The notes under the pieces: model-generated | Database searches by the model: none | What the model saw: the letters and a program-made list of their open reading frames with translations, nothing else | What the model was told of the DNA's origin: nothing | From: Uloborus plumipes | Lineage: Eukaryota > Arthropoda > Arachnida > Araneae > Uloboridae | Reading direction: 5' to 3' | Length of the DNA: 64,000 nucleotides | Assembly: GCA_038373865.1 (NCBI GenBank) | Contig: JAXGGA010005201.1 | Span: 16,356-80,355 of the forward strand | Shown here: positions 9,263 through 20,680 of the stretch, piece by piece | Numbering within the stretch: position 1 is the first letter of the stretch | Layout: each line of letters starts with the position of its first letter | Translations under genes and position numbers: made by a program

Positions 9263-10052
9263 GAGATTAGTAATGAAGAAAAATTTCAGACTGAGCATAC
9301 TCTAATGCACAAGAGTTACTGAATTATATTAAAATCTGAGGAAGGAAATATCCAATGGAGACAAATAGTTTTATCTTCAGCTTTTCACGTTATGTCTCTA
9401 CAATAAATAATGTATAACAATGTATTGATATAACAATGTATTGATCTATTATTATCGTCGATATGAGATCAAAATAATGTTTCCACTATATGTGCAACTT
9501 GTTGCTTAAAATGTCCACATACTTCTTCGTAACTTCGTAATTTTTCTGTCTACTGAGGCTATGATATGCAATCTGAAACAAAAAAAAATATATGACAGAA
9601 TTTTACGCTTTTCAGTCATAAAAAGGCGATCTCAAGCTGTCTAATGAACTGATGATTCAAAAATTCCTGTATTAGTGCCGTATTTTAGACTTCTTTTTTT
9701 TTTAATTTATTTTCGTAATATTTACCCATTCTGTAATGTTTTGCAGTTAATCAAAAATATTGCTTGTTACAAACTGATTAAGTTATTGCAATTACTATTT
9801 CAAGCTTTCGTTGAGGATTACTAACGTCCAGTGTAGTACTTGTCTCGTTCATATTAGACACGTTTTGCTTTTTAATTATTCCAATATTCAACGCAATATG
9901 TCGTGCGCATGCTGGTCAAAGAGAAAATTCTCGTTTCGTTTATTCACAAAATAATTTCTAAAACTGAAAAATAACATTTAAACGCAAGTTGTGTTACAAA
10001 ATACATTATTCGATTCTTTATGTAAAATGATTTTCAGAACTAAGTTATAATC
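9263..10052. other. No gene seen
   Basis: AT-rich sequence; nothing beyond short direct repeats such as AACAATGTATTGAT near 9420. Confidence 0.5.
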
Positions 10053-10240
10053 AACGTTTTAAAAGCTCAAGTAGGTAAAATTTTTAAAAGAGGCATACAT
10101 ATTTTGAAGGCCCTAGCCTCATTCGTCAGTGCAAAGCAAGAAATAGGCGTTTCTTGCTTGGCACTGACGAAGGAGGCTAGGGCCTTCAACACATGTATGC
10201 CTCTTCTAAAAATTTTATCTACTTGTGCTTTTAAAACGTT
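10053..10240. mobile_element. Foldback palindrome, 91-bp arms with a 6-base loop
   Basis: The left arm 10053-10143 and right arm 10150-10240 are reverse complements with only about seven mismatches. Both contain the GCACTGACGAAGGAGGCT-like core and the outer AACGTTTTAAAAGC. A related element lies at 16459-16661. A transcript would fold into one long near-perfect hairpin. There is no coding capacity. Confidence 0.85.
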
Positions 10241-11224
10241 GTTTTTTGCTTTTATTTATCCTCGTCACAAAGTGAATTGAGTTTAATAAAGTTATAATCG
10301 TTGTGAAAGAGGTAAGTTATCTCAACTATGTCCCATATTCGCTATCATAATAATTTCTAAAACGTTCCAAAGTATAATATGCGATTTATATGATTGATAA
10401 ATTTAGTAACTTTATAAACATTGAAAGCAAAATCATGCTACTTCTCAAGCTGCGAAAAAGAAAAAAAAATAGTAATAATAATAATAAAGCTTCAAATTCT
10501 ATTTAAGAAAGGGAACTATTACTTTTAAAAATCTAACAATGTAGCAAAATAAAAAAAACAACAGACTTTATGACACCATTTACGAAATTTATTCGTAGTG
10601 TGAGCGATCCTTTCTAAACTTTATTGAATGAAATGAATGGCATTGCACAATCACACTTGTGAATAAATCGTACAGAATATTGTACAAATAGTAGCAGAGC
10701 TTAGCAGATTTCTAATCCTCCTCGCAAATACCCAAGTGCTTGTAATCAGAAACCATACAATTTACAGCCCCTCACCGGTAAAGAGAACCTGGCACTTAGC
10801 GCTCAATGACGGCTTTAATGTTTGCATAACGGGAACATTTGATACATTAATCTTGGAATCAATTTGAAACGTCCAGGAAAGACGTTCCTATAAATTATGA
10901 TAAATTGCAGACTTACAATCAGAATAAGAATGTAACAGTATTAAGTAAATAAATACCTTTGTACCTTTCAAGGCGGATTAGACCCTAGGACTCAGAAAAT
11001 CGGATTTTTTTTATTAGTTATGAAGAACATAGCAAAAATAAGAAGGCTAGACAAACACTTATTTAAAAAAAGGAATGAAAAAAAGTTTTGTTTTTTTTTG
11101 AAAGAAATAAAGAAAGAGTAACTGGACTAAATTCAAAACTACCTATTCTCACAAACATGCAAATCAACGGCTGTTGCGATGAGCACGCACTTAATTTGAA
11201 ACTTTTATGCAAAATTAAGCTGCA
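10241..11224. other. No gene seen
   Basis: AT-rich sequence with an (ATA)n-like run near 10470 and several poly-A stretches. No paired termini or credible frames found. Confidence 0.5.
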
Positions 11225-11919
11225 TCTATATTAATAATAAAGCTGAAGGTGTGGATTTTTGTCTTTCTTTCTGTTTGTCTGTCTGTTACACACGTAGGGC
11301 CAAGACCGTTCGGTCTATTTTCATAACACTTGGCACAAAATTAGTTTCTTGCATAGCAAAGAGTACCTTGAAGTGTTTTTCCTCCAAAATTTAATTTTGT
11401 TCTTTTGTTATTCCACCTAAAATTTCGTTTTTCACATAAATATGACAAAATATGGAAGAAATACTTTACATACATTTTAAAATCTTATGCCATTTGAAAA
11501 TTTAGCATTTTCTGCTTAAAATGATATTTGTTCAAAGTTTCTACAAGAATTATCAGAGCTGTAATAATTGCCTTCCGAATCCTGGAATTCAAGGACTTAC
11601 CTTAAGCAAGGCAAACGATTCTAAAGGATTAAACTTGAGGAATAAAAGCAAAAGTTATTTATTGTACTTTGTTTCAAGTCTTATTGAAATTGAGTTAAAT
11701 CGAAACATTTTCACTGTTAAATAAAAATCGTCTGCTTTTATTTTCTTAGTTTTAATAAATAATATTGCTTTATTTATTTAGCTGTTTGCTAAACATTTCA
11801 CCGGAACATATGATTTGTGTCATGTTTTGGCTGCGGTGTAGAATAGAAAATTTGCCTGCGCTCACATAGCTTCTTTTTCTATCTTTATTGCACGAGCACA
11901 GCCGTGCTGGTACAGCTAG
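11225..11919 (+). mobile_element. Helitron-like non-autonomous element
   Basis: It begins TCTATATTAATAATAAAGC, a 5' TC terminus of the type seen in insect Helitrons, and ends CTAG. The terminus is preceded by a hairpin (GCACG...CGTGC, 11890-11907) separated from CTAG by eight bases. The flanking host bases are A (11224) and T (11920), the dinucleotide Helitrons insert into. No helicase or Rep frame is present, so it would depend on a helper. A (TCTG)n-like run lies near 11260. Confidence 0.6.
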
Positions 11920-13483
11920 TGATAAATAAACTTCAATGCTGAAAACAAAAATTACAAAAATCAGAGAATATTTCCCAATGTCTGTTGACAAATAGCTAAC
12001 TGGTGAAAACCCATGTTTTAGGCCTGGAAGGCTTAAGCATTGCTAATGGATATTTCTTTCTCTCTTTCTTTTTTATTGATGCTTCTTCTTTAAAAAGCAG
12101 AATTATGGAGGAAAAAAATGTAGATGGTGGGAAAAATTTGATGAAGAAAAAAGGTAAAGCCAAAAATAAGTATGTGTCGAACTTAAAGACACTGGTAAAA
12201 TTGTCAAGGCTTTTTTTGATTAAAAGAGACTACACTGAAATTCGATTGGCTCACTTTAGTCATACTGGTTGAAAGACTACATAATCAGAAATATTTACAG
12301 CAGTTAGCAAGACAGGTATTAGTGTTCGTGCTAACTGCAAAACTTTTAATAGCTTTCAAGGCATTGCTTGCTATAACTTATTTATTTTAAAACTTTAAAA
12401 CAGTGTGAAAGGTTAAAACTTATGCCAGAAGTATTATAAAAAACATATTGAAGCAACTGCATTCAATTCTAAAAATATTAAACACGCAAACACAACCCAA
12501 AGAAATCAGTTGGAAAATGACAGAAGTTTACAAATCTAAGAAATGTTTTCATAATAAAGACATACAACTTTCTCACTGCAGTTTTACAGTGTGACTATCT
12601 ATGTTATCTGAACAATGAGAGAGAAAAAATCACACAAACAGTATAAAAAATACCTTAAAGAAATATTTTCTTGCACAGTTTTCATCTGAAATCTTTTGTG
12701 AAGATGTTTTAGGAAAATTCTTTCAATCTCTAGTGAAAATCTATTGATGCATCTCAATTTTATCAGATTTTTTTTATGTTCATTTTCACACGCCTTCTCA
12801 AAAACTCGTCGACAACTTTCTCCCAAGCAGCATTTTCTTGGCTGAATTTTAAGCGCTGCACGCACTCTCTCGTGCAAATACTGCGACCAGAAAAGCAATT
12901 TATTAGAGTATATTATTCAAAACTGTTCTTCAAACAGAGATGTTTGGGCTGATATCAAAACTTTCATAAAATGTGTGAAATATGAAACACAAAGTGATAT
13001 TCATTAATATATTTTTAATCTAGGAATGTGTTAAAAAATTTTTACTCACATTAATGTATTTTGATGATTTTTTCATGACTCCCGATTATCCGCAATATAG
13101 GGTCGATCGGTAGCCACGGATAGTCCAAAAATAATTAGAAAACCGATTCTACTATACACAATTTACAAAGTTTGTACATGCAAATGAATGTATCTTCTTT
13201 TCTAGTAATGGTAGGATAAAAGTTCAACAGAAACCATTGTAAAGGTAAAACATAGAGATTTCCATCGATATTACATGACATACTCACGACAGGTTTAAGC
13301 TTCTAATTGGCCCAAAATGGTTGAAAAATCACTATTTTTACACCGAAAATGTGATACGCAGTAAAAAACGCAACCACTCTAAACCGCCAGATACCCCACA
13401 TTCAGCATAGAAGAGCAAAGGCAAAAATATATTAAAAAATCAGACGTCTTAAAATAATGTCTCGGTAACGTTGATAACTCTTA
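11920..13483. other. No gene seen; one Tigger-like stretch near 13080-13130
   Basis: AT-rich. CGATTATCCGCAATATAGGG with a nearby CCACGGATAG recalls pogo/Tigger subterminal sequence, but no paired termini were found. Short frames at 12003-12272 and 12599-12898 have no recognisable content. Confidence 0.4.
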
Positions 13484-13628
13484 GGGCCCTCTTCCTACAT
13501 CAGCAGAAAACGCGATCGAAACCGAAGGCAGAAACCGAAAATCCGGGTACTTTCCATAGGAATACCATTTAATCCAATTTACGTTTCTGCTTTATTTTTC
13601 TGCTTTACGTCAATGTGGAGCAGGGCCC
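13484..13628. mobile_element. PIF/Harbinger-like MITE, copy A (145 bp)
   Basis: GGGCCCT...AGGGCCC termini are flanked by TTA on both sides (13481-13483 and 13629-13631), the 3-bp target duplication of PIF/Harbinger elements. The interior (GGCAGAAACCGAAAATCC, TACTTTCCATAGGAA, GCTTTACGTCAATGTGGAG) is shared with copies at 49094 and 56630. Confidence 0.75.
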
Positions 13629-13631
13629 TTA

Positions 13632-14593
13632 GATTATTATCAGAGCGTTGTTATAGATATAGCGTAGTTTTATATCTCAAAGTTTTGAAGAATGTTAACA
13701 TTTCAAAATGTTGTTCAAAACTTTTCTAAAACGTTCTTAACAGAATCTTTAATATTTCATGTAAAAAATAGGGCTAGTGTTCCGTTGAATTTCAATACAT
13801 AAATCAAGTTTGTGTGATTATTTTTGCAGCAGTTCATTAAGGAAATTAAAGAAGAAAAAAGACTGATGCTTTGTGTTTCAAACCGGTTGATAGAACTTTT
13901 CTGACATTAAAATCTTTGTTGCGATAAGTAAACATATGTTTTTATAGAATAGGTAGTAGACTGAGTAGAGCACTGAAGAATTTCAGCAGATCAACTCAAA
14001 ATTAAATGATTGTTGGTACGCAGATTCTCACCTTAACTGAAAATATCCTCTTTGGATTACTCAAACAGTAACCAATAGTTTTATTTTGGTAAATCTATTA
14101 ATTGCAGCGGCACGTTTAAGTCCTAGATGGAAATGCAAACGAGAAACTTCGTACCGAATAGATTCCTTCTGTATATTATGAATAAGCATATTGGCAAGAG
14201 ATCCTCATTCAAAAGTCAAAGAGTTGCATGTGAAAACGGCTTCTGTGTGCCACAGTTAAATCTCGGAGATTATGGGTTGTTATTCAAAAGTAGTCAGAAT
14301 TTCCAGACTTTTCCAGAAGCTGTCTGTGTAAGATTAAAGGCTTCGTAAGTCGTATGAGGAATGGGAAACGGATTTCAAAATATCTAAAGAGTTATCATAA
14401 TTTTACGTAAGCCATTAATATTTCTGCTTGAAATATAAAAGTTCGTCAGGTTCTGTACTCGGTTACTTTAAAATAGGCGTATCAAATTTAGAAATTTTGC
14501 GTCGTCTCTATGGAAACCGTACGAAAGAAAACAGCTCCACTCTTTTTTCGTGCACTGCTGTTGAGGCATTTCATTGGTTTTATGTTTATTGAA
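13632..14593. other. No gene seen
   Basis: AT-rich. A 73-codon frame at 14127-14348 has no recognisable motif and is probably chance. Confidence 0.5.
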
Positions 14594-14601
14594 TTAGGCT
14601 T

Positions 14602-14882
14602 CAAGCACGGATCCAGAAATGTTCCAAGGGAGGGGCGATTGATTTTTTTTTCTTACCTGCCCATTTTTTTAGCCAAGCATCCTTGTTAACACATGTTGAT
14701 TACAAATGTTGCGGTCTTCCATTTCAAAAAAATTCCAGGTCAGAGACCCGAATCTCCGCACCTTTTCCCTTAATATCATCAAAGATTGCCTTTTTTAACT
14801 TCAAAATCTAAACAGTGCTGGAGAAGAGTCCCTCAAGGGAGGGGCGATCGCCCCCATCGCCCCTCCCTTTTATCCGCCCTTG
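14602..14882. mobile_element. hAT-like MITE with 8-bp target duplication
   Basis: Termini CAAGCACGGATCCAG and ATCCGCCCTTG are imperfect inverted repeats, with GGGAGGGGCGAT / ATCGCCCCTCCC just inside. TTAGGCTT occurs immediately on each side (14594-14601 and 14883-14890): a perfect 8-bp duplication, the hAT signature. At 281 bp there is no transposase. Confidence 0.8.
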
Positions 14883-14890
14883 TTAGGCTT

Positions 14891-15595
14891 ACGCTTTATT
14901 TTATATCCTCATGTCTCAGTTATTTCTCAACGTTTTCTAACAAATCTAATCATACATTAATGCAGAAAAAGTTTCTGAGAAAATGCTTTATTAACGTTGA
15001 TTTTTCACTAGAATAATAGTTTACGCACAAAGCAATTTTAACCGTTTGCATTTAACCATCGTTGCAAAAGCTAAGTGGGGAAAGAATCCATAGCACCGTA
15101 ACTATGACAACCATCAGGGTAAACGTGCGGAGAGTAAGAAATTAATTTTACTTTGAGCCGTCAGCTCTCGTTACACAGGGTATAATCCAACTCAACTTGA
15201 GAAAAAGTAAATAAACAAACAAATAAAAACAGACTGGATCTAGAGCAAAAAAAAAAAAAAACTCGTTATATTCGAATCGATAGATGCATGATTGTCTAAT
15301 TGCTGATTATTTCTGACGAATATGATATCTATTAAAGACATTTCATACGATTTCTAAAATTTCATTAAAAAGAAACCGTCTTGTTACAATGAAAATTTAT
15401 TGAAAGACATTTTACCATAAGGCCACGAAAACAAGGACACCGTCGTAAAAATGTCCTTGAAAATTAGCCGAAATCAAGATATTCAGTTGGCATAAAGCTA
15501 GTTATTTTCAGTTTAGAATGCTTGTCTTTACTTATTAAACCTTTCACTTTTCCCTCAAACCGAGTTTTAAAATGTTTTCTTTATTTCATTTTTTA
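14891..15595. other. No gene seen
   Basis: AT-rich interval without structure I could support. Confidence 0.5.
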
Positions 15596-15638
15596 CTTCC
15601 TTTTACGTAGTAAAGGAAGTATTGTGGACAATACTTCC
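15596..15638. repeat. Two overlapping short palindromes
   Basis: ACTTCCTTTTAC is followed by its near-complement GTAAAGGAAGT, and GGAAGTATTGT at 15615 by ACAATACTTCC at 15628-15638 (two-base loop). Related GGAAGTA-type sequence recurs near 15740 and 48190, so this is probably part of a dispersed repeat. Confidence 0.6.
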
Positions 15639-15769
15639 AGGAAAAGTGACAAACTGAAGTGTAAATGTTTGAATTGTTATCTTGCTCACTCTAAGGCACT
15701 ATTTTATCACTTAAGACATCTATTATGAATTTAAACGTAAAAGGAAGTAGTGTGGCGTTCACACCAGAT

Positions 15770-15855
15770 TTTTTTCCATACAAATTCTATATGGTCACCC
15801 AGAGTGTTTGAGATTTCCCATACAAAACCATATGGTCACTCAGAGTGTTTGAGAA
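15770..15855. repeat. Short tandem duplication, about 43-bp unit
   Basis: Two adjacent units share ATATGGTCACCCAGAGTG / ATATGGTCACTCAGAGTG with CCATACAAA upstream and TTTGAGA downstream. Non-coding. Confidence 0.75.
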
Positions 15856-15912
15856 AGTTATGTGCATTTATTCTCAGCAAGGAAGGACATATTTTGCACC
15901 TTCACGAATAAA

Positions 15913-16159
15913 TGAAGGGGCAAGCGGATAAAGGTGATATTTGACATTTTTTTTTTACTTTCCAGAAAATGCTTTTTTAAAAAATGTTGTGTTATTATCT
16001 TTTTTAAATGGATTTTTCTCAACTGGTAAAACGGGGTTATAGTCTTTTAACACACTGAGAGATTCTATTAATTGGAAAATGAAAAACCCAATTTTTTTTG
16101 AAAGCTTTTTCTAGAAATTAAAAAAAATCACATATCATCTTTATCCACTTGCCCCTTCA
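15913..16159. mobile_element. Short TIR element (247 bp), superfamily unknown
   Basis: TGAAGGGGCAAGCGGATAAA at the left end pairs with TTTATCCACTTGCCCCTTCA at the right end; about 31 bp of terminal inverted repeat with a few mismatches. The interior is AT-rich and non-coding. The target duplication is not clear. Confidence 0.65.
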
Positions 16160-16458
16160 AATGTTTTTGTTAGTGAGATCTTAAAAAGCACGAGGAAAAG
16201 CTAAAGTATAGCATAGGGGGACGATTTAATAAGTTATTGCTATTAGGAACTAACACCCACATAGTTACATTCTACAACTACGGAAACTCTTAATATCTGC
16301 AGTGATGTTTTGTTAACAATATTATCGACTGATTGTGCGTAGTTGAATTTTTAAAATTGTTCTTTCACCAAAGCTATTTCTACAATCAATGCTGTAAATA
16401 TATATGTTGTAACAAAACTAATTAATTTAAGGACATGAAATATAACTCAAAGAAATTA

Positions 16459-16661
16459 GTAAAAACCAAACAGCAACGTCTAAAAGCACAAATAGGTCAA
16501 ATTAAAATTGGCAAACATGTTTCTATTTAAACTCTCCCGGAACTTTGGTTCTTTCTATTTCTTGCTTGGCACTGAGGAAGGAGGCTTTATGCCTTTGAAA
16601 AATGTTTGCCAATTTTAATTTGACCTATTTGTGCTTTTAGACGTTGCTTTTTGGTTTTTAC
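16459..16661. mobile_element. Foldback element, about 60-bp arms
   Basis: The left arm starts GTAAAAACCAAACAGCAACG and the right arm ends in its reverse complement (with one mismatch) at 16661. The arms share AAAAGCACAAATAGGTCAA. The interior contains TTTCTTGCTTGGCACTGA and GAAGGAGGCT, also found in the palindrome at 10053, so the two belong to one family with different arm lengths. Confidence 0.8.
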
Positions 16662-16871
16662 TCATTTGCGCACAAATTGAACTGTTTTTAATTCAAAGAA
16701 ATTAGTTTTGCTGAAGACTTCAGACATCCGCTTCGTTTGAGATTTTTTTTTAAATATATATCTCCATCCTAGTTTAATAGTCTAGGAAGCTTTTTAGTTT
16801 TGCTCTTTTAAAAATTATTTTATAGTGTCGTTAAACGTCTTGCCATTAAATTGCTTTTTTCAATGTACAAG

Positions 16872-17407
16872 TACAGGGTGCAGCAGAGAAACTTACTAAT
16901 TTTAAAAGCAAACAAAAGAAAAGGTACTTCATGTATCAGTTTATTTCTTTTTATAAGATATTGAAACCATTCTGAATTTTTATTTTAATTAGATTTAAAA
17001 TTACATCCGGAAAATGGCGGCCCTCATTGATGATGCACGGATCTAGACTAGATTTGAAGCTTTGTTCCACTCTTTCGAGCATATCGACTGAGATGTTGAC
17101 GATAGCAAGCCGGATGTTGTTCTTCAGGTGTTGCAGGGTCCGGGGCTTGTCGTTGTAAACGATCGATTTGCGATACCTCATAAAAAATAGTCGCAGGGTG
17201 TCAAATGGGGGAGGGCGTCGGCCACGGTACGTCACCTCTCAAGAAGACATCACTCAACTGTTGAACAACAGCAAGATTGTAAGAATGAAACTGGATTTTG
17301 TTGTGGAGAATTCGTCTCAGTGTGCAATCAGAAACCCCCAGAGCAGCCGAATGTTTACGAGCCGAACACCTAGGAGAGCGCAAAAACGACTCCCTCACTT
17401 TCTCGAC
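16872..17407 (-). pseudogene. Truncated, internally deleted mariner-like transposase
   Basis: On the minus strand this encodes fragments of a Tc1/mariner-type transposase: a helix-turn-helix piece (RSPRCSARKHSAALG, TLRRILHNK) joined after LAVVQQLS directly to a C-terminal remnant (SIVYNDKPRTLQHL). The catalytic DDE core between them is missing. A terminal repeat, TA + CAGGGTGCAGCAGAGAAAC, is intact at 16872-16892; similarity to the longer copy at 37475-38371 stops at about 17407, so the N-terminus and the other terminus are gone. Frame breaks separate the two pieces. The deletion junction matches that copy, implying both descend from a deleted parent. Not functional. Confidence 0.8.
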
Positions 17408-17628
17408 GTTCGCTCATGCCATCAACACTTATTATAGAGTTGGCACTACACAAGATTTTTATATTCTTTGGGAAACATTTTGTTTTGATATGTCTAACTA
17501 ATGTGTCATAACGAACTAAAACTTTAAAAAAAGTTTAAAACATGCAAGCACTGGGGTAAAAAATTAAGAAGTTACTATAAACGTTGAAATTCTCCTTAAT
17601 AAACCATTATTATTATTATAAACCTATA

Positions 17629-17890
17629 AGAGGCACAAATCCTTTTAAATGTAAGGCACTGAAATCAAAAATCAGAGGCACAGACGTTTTCAAATATAAG
17701 GCACTGAAATCTAAAATCAGAGGCACAAACGTTCTCAAATATAAGGCACTGAAATCTAAATCAAAGGCACGGTATGTGCCTTTTAATTTCAGAGGCACAA
17801 ACGGTGCCTTTCATTTTAAATGTGCCGCTGAATTTTCAGAGGCACAAAAGTTCAAAATGTGCCTCTTATTTCAGAGGCACAGTTTTAAGA
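17629..17890. repeat. AGAGGCACA minisatellite with inverted copies
   Basis: Three 45-bp units begin near 17629, 17674 and 17719, each AGAGGCACA followed by ATAAGGCACTGAAATC-type sequence. They pass into a region where AGAGGCAC and GTGCCTTT/GTGCCTCT alternate, so both orientations occur and the segment can fold. The 45-bp unit leaves a frame open by arithmetic (three 15-residue repeats); I do not regard it as coding. Confidence 0.75.
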
Positions 17891-17950
17891 GTGTAGGCAA
17901 CCGTTCAGAAGAATACATTCGCACTAAGAAAGGACAAAACCGAGAGAAAG

Positions 17951-18020
17951 TACAACCATGATAGAGCCGGATTTCACACCCGGAACTTCCCCATTAGCAG
18001 TCAGACCACTAGACAAGATG
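17951..18020 (-). repeat. tRNA-like head of a SINE (minus strand)
   Basis: The minus strand reads CTTGTCTAGTGGTCTGACTG (A-box-like) and, about 30 bases on, CCGGGTGTGAAATCCGG (B-box-like inside a T-stem). Box spacing fits a polymerase III tRNA-type promoter, but it does not close into an intact tRNA, so a SINE head or tRNA pseudogene is more likely. Confidence 0.5.
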
Positions 18021-18076
18021 GCTGGAGGAATAAATGGATCAAGTCGTAGTTCTAATAAACTTAAAAATAACGAATG

Positions 18077-19369
18077 TACCGTAAAATGGGGTGTATAGGA
18101 ACAGCGGGGTCAATCGGAACAAAACTTCCTAACCGTACAAAGAAATTCTTCATAAATATACTATTGGGTATTTTTCGCCATGATTTTTTTTTTAGAAAGG
18201 TAAGATCATAGGAAGTAGGAAAAAATACTTTTGTCAATCTGGCAACGCTACTGGCTTCTAAAGAGGGCTGCACGTTGAATGCTAGAAAACATCACATTTT
18301 CACAGACTGCAAAACTTCATATGCAAGAACAAACCTTCTTATATTTAAAAACTATGAGTGGTATGTTTCAATTATACATGTATCTGAACAACAGAATACC
18401 ACATTAGAATTTACATTTTTTATAAATTGTGTCATAAAAGTGAAGAATTCTGAAAAATGCCATGGGAAAAAAATTTGCGGGGTGAATCGGAACACTTAGT
18501 TCTGTTGTTCCAATTCAAACTTATTTGAAGGAAATTGTTTGAAAAATCAAGATTCTAACCCCAATTCTTCTAATCAAGACAGGGACAAGGATTTATTACT
18601 GTTTATCCCTTCTCGTGAGCAACTAGATCTTAGAATGACAAAAGTTACAGATTTCAAAAGATTTTTTTCCAGGAGACTTTTTTTTACTTAAAATAAAAGG
18701 GAGAAAGTCACATAGACTTTATGTAGTAAACGTCCAGCACACAGACAGTGATGAATAAGCGAAAAAATCTTTCAGGACAATCCCCGAAACCCAGAAATTT
18801 CAAAAAACTAAAGAAAAGGCAGAATTCATCCCAGGAGATGTTATGAAAAAACTTAAACCAAGTCACAATTGCTAGTTTTAAGGACAAGTACATATTTGTG
18901 GACGACATGAGTGACTTCCATTCATGTTAAATCTTTGCATTTCAATTCAAAAGCTTTTCTTAAAATTACTTTTCATTTTTCATAAGTTCAAAATTATTTT
19001 GAATTTTCACAAATTATAAACGTTTACTGGTACTGAAATTATACATTTATTTGACAGTAATTATCTGTTCTTATTCTCCCCCATCAATATTACTCATGTT
19101 TGTGAGACCTATTACAGATTAAATTGAAAAAAATAAAAATTTTAACAAGTGTTCCGATTGACCCCTATCAGCGGGGTGATTCGGAACACCCATAATTTGC
19201 TATATATTTTAATAATAATTGCTCAAAATCTTTTGTCTTTGCTTGGAATATCAAAAGTAAAGCAAGACCGAAGTTTTTACCCAAAAAATCAAATTAAAAA
19301 AAAATCTTTTAACTGCTTTTTTTTCCAATCAAAGCTGAAAAGTGTTCCGATTAACCCCATTTTACGGTA
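18077..19369. mobile_element. 1.3-kb TIR element with recurrent GGGGTNAATCGGAACA motif
   Basis: Perfect 15-bp terminal inverted repeats TACCGTAAAATGGGG (18077-18091) and CCCCATTTTACGGTA (19355-19369). A motif close to GCGGGGTCAATCGGAACA occurs at 18104-18121 and 18477-18494, inverted at 19150-19165, direct at 19171-19188, and inverted at 19343-19358 beside the right terminus. The terminal TA may be a target duplication. No transposase frame is visible. Superfamily not assigned. Confidence 0.7.
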
Positions 19370-20338
19370 TATGATAGCAATGGGGTCTAAATGTGTGGGT
19401 TGCTACAACAGAAAGATCTTTATAGTGAGGAAATCGACCTAAAGAGCTTTGACTGAAATTACTATATTGTAGTCTTTTTACTTCAATTTATTTTATTATC
19501 CATTCTTGAATGTAACTTGATTTTTCAATTAAGCAATTCATTATCGGTCAAAAATTATCATTCATCTGCATAAAAAATATGTTGAAAGTATAGTAACATA
19601 CCATATTTTGCAGAACAAATGGATAAGAGAAGAAAAAATCTGGACATACAATATTAATTAGTATTATTAGTTAGTAGATAATATTAGTTTTCGACTCATA
19701 AATAATTATATTTCAAAAACTAACAATCGAACAAACACAAAAATGCCTGAATTAGCATATCTGGATGAATAAGAATCCAATTAGTTGGAGACTCGAGTCC
19801 TCATATTAAGCGCATAGCATGATTTTATTTATACTCGATCCTCAAGAAGTTCGTTTTTCGAAGCGTAAGATCTATTTCAAGATTCTCATTAGTAGCATTT
19901 GGATGGGAAGAAAATCTTGTTAATCCTTGGAATGACTGAGAGCCACCGAAAATTTATGCGTATTCTTAAAACCCGTAACAACTCGGATAATGTGGCGGAA
20001 GAGAAGGGAAGGGGGCACCACATGAAATGATATGTTAGTGGAAAGGTGCAGGAGTGCGGAAAGGATTAAAAGCTCTAAAACGAAATAAAACTGTCACAAA
20101 CAATTTTCCAGAGGATTTAGTAGCGTTTGTTGTGGTTTTGAATTTTTTATTAAAATGTCACTTTGTATTTATGATGCTAGGTTTTTTTAGTACTTTTTAT
20201 CCAATATAATTTCTTTTTCTTTTTTTTTTTTTTTTTGTGGTATGCCCTTGTTGTAATGTGCCATTATTATATCATCTGAAGAAAAACGGTCACTATAACC
20301 TATATCGCAAAATATTACGTTGTTAGTCGAAAATTGAA
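19370..20338. other. No gene seen
   Basis: AT-rich interval with a poly-T run near 20220; no structure identified. Confidence 0.5.
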
Positions 20339-20641
20339 ATATTGGAAACATTTTACTTAATTATGCTTTATTTTAAAAAATTATGAGGAAGCCAACAAAA
20401 TAATAACACATTTACGGGGCCTTTTTTATATTCAAAACAGGTTTAAAAATCAGTTTATATGAAATAATCTGAGATACTAGGTTGTTTTTCAATATTGGAA
20501 ACATTTTACTTAATTATGCTTTATTTTAAAAAATTATAAGGAAGCCAACAAAATAATAACACATTTATGGGGCTTTTATATTCAAAACAGGTTTAAAAAA
20601 TCAGTTTATATGAAATAATCTGAGATACTAGGTTGCTTTTC
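20339..20641. repeat. Recent 152-bp tandem duplication
   Basis: AATATTGGAAACATTTTACT begins at 20339 and again at 20491. The two units are nearly identical along their length (single-base changes such as ATGAGG/ATAAGG and small indels in homopolymers). Non-coding. Confidence 0.9.
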
Positions 20642-20680
20642 AGTTTGAATTTTGTTTGAAAATATAGTTTCTTCATGTTA

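Noticed and set aside
17584..17961. 125-codon frame with a 15-residue repeat
   Set aside because: The repeat is the 45-bp minisatellite read in frame; unit length divisible by three leaves it open by chance.
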